The translations under genes and the position numbers were made by a program. Below are positions 45,089 through 53,800 of a DNA stretch of 56,202 nucleotides, in pieces. This DNA comes from Dactylosporangium siamense (GTDB taxonomy: Bacteria > Actinomycetota > Actinomycetes > Mycobacteriales > Micromonosporaceae). Location of the stretch: the NCBI RefSeq assembly GCF_016862795.1, contig NZ_BONQ01000144.1, positions 1-56,202 on the forward strand, read 5' to 3'. The notes beneath the pieces were generated by a model that saw only the letters and a program-made list of their open reading frames with translations, made no database searches and was not told the DNA's origin. Each line of letters opens with the position of its first letter. Within the stretch, counting starts at the first letter, position 1.

Positions 45089-46117
45089 TCAGGAGCCGAA
45101 GAAGACCTCGGCCTCGGTGTAGCGCTCGACCGGGACGGTCTTGAGCTCACGGGTCGCGTCGGCCAGGGGCACGCGCACGATGTCCGTGGACTGCAGCGCG
45201 ACCATCTTGCCGAAGTCGCCCTCGTGCACGGCGTCGATCGCGCCCAGGCCGAAGCGGGTGGCGAGGACCCGGTCGAACGCGGTCGGCGTGCCACCGCGCT
45301 GGATGTGGCCGAGCACGACGGTGCGGGCCTCCTTGCCGGTCTTCGCCTCCAGCTGCTCGGCGAGCCACTGGCCGATGCCGCCGAGGCGGACGTGACCGAA
45401 CGCGTCGAGCTCCTGGTTGTGCGTCACCATCTGGCCGTCGAGCGGCTGCGCGCCCTCGGCGACCACGACGATCGGCGAGTACTGCGTCTGGAAGCGCTTC
45501 TCGACGTAGCCGGCGACCTGCTCGACGTCGAACTGCCGCTCCGGCAGGAGGATGACGTTGGCGCCACCGGCGAGGCCGGCGTGCAGCGCGATCCAGCCGG
45601 CGTGGCGGCCCATGACCTCCACGACGAGCGTGCGGTGGTGCGACTCGGCCGTGGTGTGCAGCCGGTCGATGGCCTCCATCGCGATGTTGACCGCGGTGTC
45701 GAAGCCGAACGTGTAGTCGGTCGCGCCGAGGTCGTTGTCGATCGTCTTCGGCACGCCGACGACGTTGACGCCCAGGTCGGTCAGCTTCGCCGCGACACCC
45801 AGGGTGTCCTCGCCGCCGATCGCGACGAGCGCGTCGATGCCCAGCTCGGCCAGGTTCGACTTGATCTTCTCGACGCCGCCGTCGATCTTGAACGGGTTGG
45901 TCCGGGAGGAGCCGAGGATGGTGCCGCCGCGCGGCAGGATGCCACGGACCTGTGCGATGCCCAGCTCACGGGTGTTGCCCTCGAGGGGGCCACGCCAACC
46001 GTCCCGGAAGCCCACGAACTCGTGACCGTAGGTGGAGATTCCCTTGCGGACCACGGCACGGATGACCGCGTTGAGTCCGGGGCAGTCGCCGCCCCCGGTC
46101 AGTACGCCGATACGCAT
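45089..46117 (-). CDS. 6-phosphofructokinase, probably PPi-dependent
   Basis: A 342-residue PfkA-family enzyme that phosphorylates fructose 6-phosphate. N-terminal LTGGGDCPGLNAVIRA and RGGTILGSSRTNPF are family hallmarks. Residue 104 in the G-G-E-D stretch is Asp and residue 124 in P-K-T-I-D-N-D is Lys. In this family Gly104 with Gly124 marks ATP use, while Asp104 with Lys124 marks pyrophosphate use, as in the Amycolatopsis PPi enzyme. A reversible PPi-linked role is therefore likely. ATG 46117 has GGAAGG upstream. Confidence 0.9.
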   Translation of the reverse strand: MRIGVLTGGGDCPGLNAVIRAVVRKGISTYGHEFVGFRDGWRGPLEGNTRELGIAQVRGILPRGGTILGSSRTNPFKIDGGVEKIKSNLAELGIDALVAIGGEDTLGVAAKLTDLGVNVVGVPKTIDNDLGATDYTFGFDTAVNIAMEAIDRLHTTAESHHRTLVVEVMGRHAGWIALHAGLAGGANVILLPERQFDVEQVAGYVEKRFQTQYSPIVVVAEGAQPLDGQMVTHNQELDAFGHVRLGGIGQWLAEQLEAKTGKEARTVVLGHIQRGGTPTAFDRVLATRFGLGAIDAVHEGDFGKMVALQSTDIVRVPLADATRELKTVPVERYTEAEVFFGS

Positions 46118-46284
46118 GCTAGATCTTGCCTTCCTGGTTGCGGTGCTGCCCGACCATGCTGACGGGCGCGGTCGAGCCCTCGTTGGCGACGCTGCCGATT
46201 CACAGCGCACTGTAGTCGCTCCGCCTGAACTCGCCGACGTCGCATCAGCCAGCACTTCCGGCCCGGCGGCCGCCCCGGACGGCC

Positions 46285-46923
46285 TCAGCAGCTGTCGTCG
46301 CGGATGCCGAACATCTTGGCCGACTCGTGCTCCTGCGCCATCCGCCGCAGGGCCGCGAGCAGGGAATCCCCCAGGATCGAGCCCACCACGGCGGCGTGCA
46401 GCTTGCCCTCGTTGCCGCCCGCCTGGGCGACGAAGCGCAGGTCGTGCACCGCGATCTGCTCGGCGAGGTCCGCGTACTGCTCCAGCAGGTGCTCGACATC
46501 GGCGCCGACCTGCTGGAACGCGGCGACGACCTCGGCCGCGGACTGCCGGGTGCGGGCGTTGTCCGACAGCAGCCAGCCGCGCTCCTTGATCAAGGATCTC
46601 ACCCGTTCGTGGGCCGCGGCGAGCATGGCCGGGTCGCTGGTCTCGCGGGTGCCGACGGTGGCCGGCAGGGCCCGGCCGAGCACCTCGTGCACGTCGGGGT
46701 CCGGCCGGTCCAGCTCGGTGAGCAGGTCGCGGATCGTGGCGATCGGCAGCCGGCCGATGTCCAGCAGCACCCGCACCAGACGCAGCCGCTGGACGTGGCG
46801 ATCGTCATACCTGGCCTGGTTGGGGCTGGTCAGCTCGCCGGCCGGGAGGAGCCCCTCGCGCAGGTAGTACTTGATCGTCGGCACCGGCACGCCGGTCGTC
46901 TGGCTCAGCTCAGCGATGCGCAT
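46285..46923 (-). CDS. MerR-family regulator
   Basis: A 212-residue regulator. The N-terminal MRIAELSQTTGVPVPTIKYYLREGLLP is the MerR DNA-binding start, and a coiled linker and all-helical C-terminal effector region follow. It lacks a conserved metal-binding Cys set. ATG 46923 has GGA six bases upstream. It is divergent from a two-gene membrane operon, and the shared 83-bp gap contains a nested palindrome, so it probably controls itself and that operon. Confidence 0.88.
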   Translation of the reverse strand: MRIAELSQTTGVPVPTIKYYLREGLLPAGELTSPNQARYDDRHVQRLRLVRVLLDIGRLPIATIRDLLTELDRPDPDVHEVLGRALPATVGTRETSDPAMLAAAHERVRSLIKERGWLLSDNARTRQSAAEVVAAFQQVGADVEHLLEQYADLAEQIAVHDLRFVAQAGGNEGKLHAAVVGSILGDSLLAALRRMAQEHESAKMFGIRDDSC

Positions 46924-46944
46924 CAGGGTCCTTTCAGGGTTGAC

Positions 46945-46988
46945 ATGGATAGTGTAGCTCTCCAATAGTGGAGAGCGCCGCTATCCAT
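46945..46988. promoter_or_regulatory. Nested palindrome between merR and the membrane operon
   Basis: Two dyads share one centre (46966.5): an inner pair GCTCTCC/GGAGAGC around AATAGT, and an outer pair ATGGATAG/CTATCCAT. A consensus TTGACA (-35, plus strand, 46940-46945) overlaps the left edge, with AATAGT 18 bases further on as a poor -10. Long -35/-10 spacing over a dyad is the classical MerR-activated arrangement. Confidence 0.78.
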
Positions 46989-47006
46989 ACTGTCTGGGAG
47001 CCTCTG

Positions 47007-47966
47007 ATGCGTCTCGCACAGCTGCACCGCCCCCTCATCATCTCCACCGCGGTGATGATCCTCATCGCAATCTTCGCCGGTGCCGGGCTCGCTCTCGACG
47101 ACCGGGAGCTGATCGGCGTCCCGATCTGGCTCAAGCCGTTCAAGTTCGCGGTGTCGATCGCCATCTACGCCGTCACCATCGCCTGGCTGCTGTCGCTGCT
47201 GGAGCGCCGGCGGCGGCTCGGCTGGTGGCTCGGCACCGTGATCGCCACCGCCATGATCGGCGAGATGGTGATCATCGTCGGCCAGGCGGCCCGCGGCCGG
47301 CAGAGCCACTTCAACAACCAGACCCCGCTCGACTCCATCCTGTACAGCGTGATGGGCGCCACGATCGCGATCGCCTGGATGTGCACGCTGGTCCTCGCGA
47401 TCCTGCTGCTCATCCAGCGCCTGCCGGACCGGGCCAACGCCCTCGCCGTGCGCTTCGGCCTGCTCGTCGGCCTCGGCGGCATGATGGTCGGCTTCCTGAT
47501 GACCATGCCCACCAAGGCGCAGCTCGACCGGCCCGAGGGCGAGGCGCCCACGATCGTCGGCGCGCACAGCGTCGGCGTTCAGGACGGCGGGCCCGGCCTG
47601 CCGCTGGTCAACTGGAGCACCACCGGCGGCGACCTGCGCGCCGCGCACTTCATCGGCATGCACGCGCTGCAGGCGCTGCCGCTGCTCGGGTTCCTGCTGG
47701 TGCTCGCCTCCCGGCGCTTCGCCCGGCTCAGCTTCGACCGGGTGCGGGCCCGCGTCGTGACCGTCGCCGGCGGCGCGTACGCGGCGCTCACCGTCCTGCT
47801 CACCTGGCAGGCGCTGCGCGGGCAGTCGATCGTCCACCCGGACGCGCTGACCCTCGCGGCCCTCGGCGGCCTGCTGCTGGCCACCGCCGGCGGCCTGGCC
47901 TGGGCCCTGGACCGCCCTCGTACGGTGGAGGTCCCCGCCGCACCGATGCTGAGTGAGGTCCACTGA
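47007..47966 (+). CDS. Multi-pass membrane protein of unknown function
   Basis: A 319-residue protein with about eight membrane helices and no recognised domain. Segments such as VPIWLKPFKFAVSIAIY and HFIGMHALQALPLLGFLL, with a conserved-looking His in the latter, recur in unassigned actinobacterial membrane proteins. GGGAG lies six bases before ATG 47007. The stop overlaps the ABA4-like start (TGATGG). Control by the divergent MerR gene is likely. Confidence 0.75.
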   Translation: MRLAQLHRPLIISTAVMILIAIFAGAGLALDDRELIGVPIWLKPFKFAVSIAIYAVTIAWLLSLLERRRRLGWWLGTVIATAMIGEMVIIVGQAARGRQSHFNNQTPLDSILYSVMGATIAIAWMCTLVLAILLLIQRLPDRANALAVRFGLLVGLGGMMVGFLMTMPTKAQLDRPEGEAPTIVGAHSVGVQDGGPGLPLVNWSTTGGDLRAAHFIGMHALQALPLLGFLLVLASRRFARLSFDRVRARVVTVAGGAYAALTVLLTWQALRGQSIVHPDALTLAALGGLLLATAGGLAWALDRPRTVEVPAAPMLSEVH

Positions 47967-48403
47967 TGGCCGGCACCCTGTTCCAGCTCGCGTTCCTGGT
48001 GGTCATGCCGTTCTGGGCGCTGATGATCGTCGCCCCGAAGTGGCACTGGTCACGCCGGATCGCCGGGTCGGTGTTCATCGCCCTGCCGGCGCTGGTCGTC
48101 TGGGCCCTCGCGATCGCCCCCGTCTTCAGGGACTTCGCCGCGGAGATGATCAACCCCGACCTGGCCGGCGTGCGTGCCCTGTTCGCCGACGACGACGTGG
48201 TCGCCGCGGTCTGGGCCCAGGTCCTCGCGTGGGACCTGCTCGTCGGCCGCTGGATCTACCTGGACAGCCGCGAGCGGCGGATCCATCCGGTGATCATGGC
48301 ACCGGTGCTGGTCCTGACGATCCTGCTGTCCCCGCTCGGGCTGCCGCTCTACCTGGCGCTGCGGATCCCCTTCGCCCGGCAGGTCACGACCCCGGACGCA
48401 TGA
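47966..48403 (+). CDS. ABA4-like membrane protein
   Basis: A 145-residue, four-helix protein resembling the ABA4-like family (DUF4281): FLVVMPFWALMIVAPKWHWSRR at the start and VLAWDLLVGRWIYLDSRERRIHP in the middle. Plant ABA4 is needed for neoxanthin formation from xanthophyll; bacterial members have no settled role. Carotenoid genes elsewhere in the window make a pigment link attractive but unproven. The 3' end overlaps the convergent exoribonuclease gene by 20 bp. Confidence 0.83.
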   Translation: MAGTLFQLAFLVVMPFWALMIVAPKWHWSRRIAGSVFIALPALVVWALAIAPVFRDFAAEMINPDLAGVRALFADDDVVAAVWAQVLAWDLLVGRWIYLDSRERRIHPVIMAPVLVLTILLSPLGLPLYLALRIPFARQVTTPDA

Positions 48404-48884
48404 CGGCCCAGCGGGCCAGGTTGTGCCGGGCGTCGACGAGCGCGTCGTGCCGCCCCTCCGCCGCGGGCAGGGGCGGCCGGCCCGACTCGTCCCACAGCTG
48501 GCGCAGGTCCTTGGTGAACCGGGGGATCTCCCGGGGCAGCGTCGGCATCGGACCCCACAGCTGGGCGAGCGCGACGTGGTCGTAGGCGGCATACCAGGCC
48601 CACAGCTCCAGCTCGTCGGCCTCGCCCGCGCGCAGCGGCTCGACCAGGAACTCCAGGAGCTCCTCGCGGATCCGTTCACGGGAGCGCCACGCCTTGTCGG
48701 CCGGTGACGGCAGCTTGTCCAGGACGTTGCGGCGCACCCACGGCACCGCCCGCGAGCCGTCGAACTCCGTGGAGACCGCGTAGTACTCCCGGCCGTGCTC
48801 GTCCACCACCCCGATGGAGACCAGGTCGATCAGGCGACCGTCCTCGATGAACTCACAGTCGTAGAAGTAGCGATATGCCGACAC
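48384..48884 (-). CDS. Rv2179c-type 3'-5' exoribonuclease
   Basis: A 166-residue DEDD-fold nuclease. YFYDCEFIEDGRLIDLVSIG carries the first Asp and Glu, WAWYAAYDHVALAQLWG the second Asp, and RHDALVDARHN the third Asp region with the final His/Asp. M. tuberculosis Rv2179c, the founder, trims 3' RNA ends and is found two genes from aroG. The GTG at 48884 is chosen so that the protein starts five residues before the first strand, as in the family; ATG 48893 is possible. Confidence 0.9.
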   Translation of the reverse strand: MSAYRYFYDCEFIEDGRLIDLVSIGVVDEHGREYYAVSTEFDGSRAVPWVRRNVLDKLPSPADKAWRSRERIREELLEFLVEPLRAGEADELELWAWYAAYDHVALAQLWGPMPTLPREIPRFTKDLRQLWDESGRPPLPAAEGRHDALVDARHNLARWAVMRPGS

Positions 48885-48914
48885 CGCACACATCCTGCCG
48901 GGCGGTGCCGGGCC

Positions 48915-49814
48915 TCACCGCAGCAGGGTCGCCAGCCGGGTCAGCTCGGCGTGGTCGCGGGGGGTGCCGCCGTCGGCGTGGATCCGCGCGGCGACGGCGG
49001 CGGCCTGGACGGCGGTCCGCAGCGCGAGCATCGCGGGCAGGACCGCCTCGCACTCGTCGCCCGGGACCGGCCCGGCCCGCACGTACGCCTCGACGAGCGC
49101 GTCGGCGCCGGTGCCGCCGGCGCACAGGACGGCGTGGGCCAGGTCGTACAGCAGCGGGCCCGTGCCGGTGGCGGCCCAGCCGACCAGTCCGACCCGGCCG
49201 GTGGCGGGGTCGAGCCGGAACCGGGCGGCGGCCGGCGCGCCGTGCCGGACCCCGTAGGTGAGCTGGTCGGTGACCATGATCCGGCGGACCACGGCCGCGG
49301 TCTCCACGACCGCCGGCCCGAGCCACGGCTCCATCGCCAGGTGGGGCGCCGCCGACGGCACCGCCGCCGCCTGGAACTTCGCCAGGTCCTGATGCACGAA
49401 CCGGCGCAGGCTGCGGTGCGCGGCGCCCAGCGCGGCACCCCACCACGCCTGGTCCACGGGGTCCTCGGCGCGCAGCGGCCGGCCGGGCACCAGGCACAGC
49501 AGGGCGAGGACGCCGTCACCGGCGCGCGAGGTGAGCGCGCCGTCGGCGGCCCGGACCGGACGGCCGGCGCACAGTCCGGCGGCATCGACGTGTTCCGCGG
49601 CACACAGCCCGGCCTCGAAGCCGCGCCGGGCCGCCGTGGGAGCCCATTTCACGACGAACTGGTCACTGTCCCGTGGCGACGTTTCGAGTTGCCGGTCGTC
49701 AATCTCCACCCGCCAGGCGGCGGCGCCGAGAGGAATGCACGGGCCGGGACTGCACTGCCAACTTCTGCGCAGTGTCGTGTGCACCTGGTCGGCAGCGGGG
49801 GCCACGCTGCGCAT
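48915..49814 (-). CDS. Phosphotransferase-fold protein lacking catalytic Asp residues
   Basis: A 299-residue protein with the aminoglycoside/choline kinase fold. The catalytic loop reads VRHGAPAAARFRLDPATGRVGLVGW, split as H191-G192-A193 and V211-G212-W213. Active enzymes have H-G-D and a D-W or D-F here, so both the catalytic base and the metal ligand are lost, while the following GTGPLLYDLAHA is well kept. It is probably a pseudokinase used for binding. ATG 49814 has no clear ribosome site. Confidence 0.8.
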   Translation of the reverse strand: MRSVAPAADQVHTTLRRSWQCSPGPCIPLGAAAWRVEIDDRQLETSPRDSDQFVVKWAPTAARRGFEAGLCAAEHVDAAGLCAGRPVRAADGALTSRAGDGVLALLCLVPGRPLRAEDPVDQAWWGAALGAAHRSLRRFVHQDLAKFQAAAVPSAAPHLAMEPWLGPAVVETAAVVRRIMVTDQLTYGVRHGAPAAARFRLDPATGRVGLVGWAATGTGPLLYDLAHAVLCAGGTGADALVEAYVRAGPVPGDECEAVLPAMLALRTAVQAAAVAARIHADGGTPRDHAELTRLATLLR

Positions 49815-49853
49815 TATGCGCCGATGCCGGGACACGTGCCGGGGAAACGCGGA

Positions 49854-49894
49854 TACCCGAGGTGCCGGTGCTCGCACCACCGGCGCCTCGGGTA
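49854..49894. terminator. 17-bp hairpin in a divergent intergenic region
   Basis: TACCCGAGGTGCCGGTG pairs with 49878-49894 with a single G-U-compatible mismatch and a CTCGCAC loop. It lies between two divergent genes, where a terminator is not expected. It may be part of the long leader of the pseudokinase or crp gene, or end an unannotated small RNA. Confidence 0.6.
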
Positions 49895-50031
49895 CCCGAC
49901 ACCAACCCCGCCCCCCAGCGGTCTGCGTGCTGGCACTAGCCTGCCTGCGGGCGCATGCGCGGGCTGTCGGTGAGCCGATGCGGGGGATGTACAGACTCCG
50001 ACACGCGCGTCATGATCTGGTAGAAGTTCCG

Positions 50032-50065
50032 TACTGTGCTCGTGATCACCTACCGTGATCACGAG
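50032..50065. promoter_or_regulatory. crp promoter and operator
   Basis: A TACTGT -10-like box (50032-50037) is followed at once by a perfect dyad: CTCGTGATCAC (50039-50049), CTACC, GTGATCACGAG (50055-50065). The arms contain the GTGA/TCAC elements of Crp-type sites. Overlap with the expected transcription start suggests autorepression. Confidence 0.7.
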
Positions 50066-50098
50066 TCCGATCAACGCTGCACCGGGAGGGGTTTGACC

Positions 50099-50791
50099 GT
50101 GGAGGGTCGGCTGCCAGATCCCGGCGACGCACTGACCGGTGTGGACATGTTCAGTGGTCTGGAGCCCGATGTGCGTCAGCGGGTCATCCAGGCGGCGGTG
50201 CCACGGACATACCGCAAGGGCCAGCTGCTGTTCGTCGAAAACGATCCGGGCGAATCACTCATCGTGCTCAAACGCGGTGCCGTGATGGTGTTCCGGACCG
50301 CGCCGACCGGCGAGCGCGCGGTCCTTTCCGTGGTCCGCCCGCCCGACACACTCGGCGAGGTGTCGCTGCTGGACGGGGCGGCCCGCTCGGCGTCCGCGGA
50401 GGCGATCGAGGACTGCCAGGCCCTCGCGCTGTCCCGGCACGCGTTCATCGAGCTGGTCCACGCCAACCCGCGCATCCTGGACGCCGTGATGCGCTCCCTG
50501 GGCGCGCTCATCCGGCGCCTCACCGAGCAGAACGCCGACCACGTCTTCCTCGACCTGCCCGGCCGGGTCGCCAAGACCCTGGTCCGCCTCGCCGGCGAGA
50601 CCAACGCCCCCATGGTCACCATCGAGCTCAACCAGAGCCAGCTGGCCGAGATGGCCGGTGGCTCGCGGCAGAGTGTCAACCAGGCCATCGGGTCGTTCGC
50701 CAGCCGCGGCTGGCTGCGCACCGAGGGCCGCCGGATCGTGGTGACCGACCTCAGCGCGCTGCGCCGCAGGGCCGGGATGACCGACCGCTGA
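50099..50791 (+). CDS. Crp/Fnr-family transcription regulator
   Basis: A 230-residue regulator. The cyclic-nucleotide-binding barrel includes GQLLFVENDPGESLIVLKRG and the phosphate cassette GEVSLLDGAARSASAEA (Gly-Glu, then Arg-Ser). A hinge helix and a winged helix follow (QSQLAEMAGGSRQSVNQAI is the recognition part). The Arg-Ser in the cassette fits cAMP binding. GTG 50099 has GGGAGGGG upstream; TTG 50093 or the GTG at 50036 are possible. The next gene is an adenylate cyclase, making a compact cAMP module. Confidence 0.92.
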   Translation: MEGRLPDPGDALTGVDMFSGLEPDVRQRVIQAAVPRTYRKGQLLFVENDPGESLIVLKRGAVMVFRTAPTGERAVLSVVRPPDTLGEVSLLDGAARSASAEAIEDCQALALSRHAFIELVHANPRILDAVMRSLGALIRRLTEQNADHVFLDLPGRVAKTLVRLAGETNAPMVTIELNQSQLAEMAGGSRQSVNQAIGSFASRGWLRTEGRRIVVTDLSALRRRAGMTDR

Positions 50792-50804
50792 CCTGCGTCT
50801 CGCA

Positions 50805-50833
50805 CCACCGCGTTGCGCGACGCAACGCGGTGG
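50805..50833 (+). terminator. Hairpin between crp and the cyclase gene
   Basis: A perfect 13-bp stem (CCACCGCGTTGCG and its complement) with a three-base loop starts 14 bases after the crp stop and ends 20 bases before the cyclase start. It probably limits read-through from crp. Confidence 0.82.
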
Positions 50834-50852
50834 CCGGTCGGGTCCCCGGCGT

Positions 50853-53800
50853 GTGAGGATGTGCGGGGACCCGAGTCAGGGAGTGTCGGCGATTTCCAGT
50901 CAGTGCGCACGCTGCGGCCGCCAGTCAGGCGATGGTGACCGGTTCTGCGGTGGATGCGGCGCCGAGCTGAGCCCCGCCTGCGCGACCTGCGGACGCTCGC
51001 TGAGCCCCGACGCGTCCTTCTGCACCGGCTGCGGCACCCCACGCGCCGCCTCCGGGGCGGGCGGCGGCGCCCAGGCCAGGTCCGACCGGCCGATGGGCCG
51101 CGCCACCGTGCCGATCCCGGCCACCCGCAGCGAGGACCGCCGCCGCATCAGCGTGCTGTTCGTCGACCTGATCGACTTCACGCCCTACGTCGAGCGCGCC
51201 GACCCGGAGCTGGTCCGCGAGCTGCAGAAGGGCTTCTTCTCCACCGCCCGCGAGGTCATCGGCCAATACGGCGGCGTGGTCGAGAAGTACATCGGCGACG
51301 CCGTGATGGCGCTCTTCGGCGCGCCCGTGGCCACCGAGACCGACGCGGTGCGCTGCGTGCGGGCCGGCCTGGAGCTGCAGCGGGTGCTCGCCCGGTATGC
51401 CAGCACCGGCGACGGCGAACGGGCACTGCGGTTCCGCGTCGGGGTCGCGACCGGCGAGGCGCTCGTCGACGTGGCCGCGGCCCGCGACGGCGGCCAGGCG
51501 ATCGTCGCCGGCGACGTGGTCAACACCGCCTCCCGGCTGCAGTCCCTCGCGCCGCCCGGCGGGGTGCTCGTCTGCGGCAGCACGTACACGCTGACCAAGT
51601 CCTCGATCCGCTACGAGGCGCAGCCGCCGGCGACGCTGCGCGGGCGCTCCACCCCGACCGAGGTGTGGCTGGCCCTCGCCCCGCTGCGGCGCAACCACCC
51701 CGACCGGGAGGCCGGCTCCACCCCCCTGGTGAACCGCACCCACGAGCTCAGCCTGCTGGTCAACGCGCTGCACCGGGGGCTGCGGGAACGCACCCCGCAG
51801 CTGGTCACCGTGATCGGCCACGCCGGGATCGGCAAGAGCCGCCTGGTGCACGAGCTGTTCCTGCACGCCGAGCGGCTCTTCGACGCGCCCGTGGCGTGGC
51901 GGACCGGGCGCTGCCCGCCGTTCGGGGAGAACGTGACCTACGCCGCGCTCGCCGACATCGTCAAGGCCCAGGCCGGCATCCTGGACACCGACAGCGCCGA
52001 AACGGCCAGGGAGCGGCTCGACACCGCGCTCAGCGTGATCGTCACCCCGTCGGAGGCCGAGCGGCTCGCCGACGCGCTCAGCCCCCTCGTCGGCCTGCCC
52101 GGCCCGAAGCTCGCCCCGGACGAGACCGAGTCCGCCTGGCGGCGCTTCGTGGTCGCGCTCGCCGCGCACCGGCCCACCGTCCTGGTCTTCGAGGACCTGC
52201 ACTGGGCCGACGAGTCGATGGTGCGGTTCGTCGAGCGCCTCGGCGCCTCGGTCCGTGACGTGCCGCTGCTGCTGCTGTCCACGGCGCGGCCGGAGTTCCT
52301 GGAGCGCAACGCGAGCTGGGCCGGCGCCATCGCCGGGTCGGTCACCATCACCCTGCCGCCGCTGCGCGACGCCGAGATCGCCACCATGTACGCGCACCTG
52401 CTGGGCCAGGCGGCGTTCCCCGGCCACTCGCTCAACTCCCTCGTCGAGCTGGCCGACGGCAACCCGCTGTACGCCCTCGAGTACACCCGCATGCTGGCCG
52501 AGCAGGGCAACCTGCGCACCTCCGACGCGCTGTCCCGGGTGCTGCCGATGCCCGACAGCGTCCACGCCGTCATCGCCAACCGGGTCGACCTCCTGGAGGC
52601 CGCCGACCGTGCGGTCCTGCAGGCCGCCGCCGTGGTCGGGATGAACTTCTGGCCGGGCGCGGTCGCCGCGGCCATGAGCCGCCCCGCCGACGGCATCGAG
52701 CGCTCGCTGCGCCGCCTGGAGCAGCGCGACCTGATCCACGAGCAGGCCGCCTCGACCATGGAGGGCCAGACGGAGTACCGGTTCGGCCACGTCCTCGTCC
52801 GGGACGTCTGCTACCAGCGGCTCCCCCGCACCGAGCGGGTCGCCCGGCACGAGCTGACCGCCGCCTGGCTCGACAGCGTCGCCGCCGACCGCGACACCGA
52901 CCTCGCCGAGGTGGTCGCCAACCACCGGTACACCGCCTACGAGATCGCCGGCTCGCTCGGCCTGGACGCGCCCCGCTACAGCGTGCCGGCCCGCGACGCC
53001 CTGCACCGGGCGGCCCGCCGCACCTATGCGCTGCACGCCCTCGACGCCGCCGCGGCCCACGCCGGCAAGGCCCTCGCCCTCTGCGACGACACCACCGACC
53101 AGGGCGAGCGGCTGCGCATCGCGCTCCTCGCGACCGAGATCGCCTTCTACGCCGACCCTTCCTCCTTCCTCGGCACGGACCCGGCCACCGGCGGCACCGA
53201 CCAGCTCGCGGTCCTCGCCGACCGGCTGTACGCGGCCGGCGAGCAGGCCAGCGCCGCCCGGGCCTGGACCATCCGCGGCCAGGCCGCCTGGCTGCGCGCG
53301 GACCGGCTCGGTGCCCTGTCCTGCCTGGACCGGGCGGTGGAGCTGTTCGACGAGCTGCCCGACGCGCCGCAGAAGGCCGACGCCTACGCGGAGCTCGGCC
53401 GGCTGCACATGTCCAACTTCGAGGTCGAACCCGCGGTGGCCGCCGCCAGCGCCGCCGCGGAGATCGCCGACCGCCTCGGCCTGATCGAGGTCGCCACCAG
53501 CGCCCGGATCACCATCGGCACCGCCCTGTTCCAGGCCGGGGACCGCTCCGGCCTGGTCGAGCTGCAGGCCGCCCTGGAGGTGTGCCGGGAGCGGCGGCTG
53601 CTGTCGGAGCACCGGGCGATGCGCAACGTCGCCTGGGCGCTGCTCGAGGACGGCGACTGGACCGCCTCCGCGGCGATGTACGAGAGCAGCCGCAACACCG
53701 TCCCCGGCAGCCACACCCTCGCCACCGGCTACTCCAACGTGGCGCAGGTCGCGTACTTCACCGGTGACTGGGCCGCCCTGATCGACGTGGCCGAACGGGT

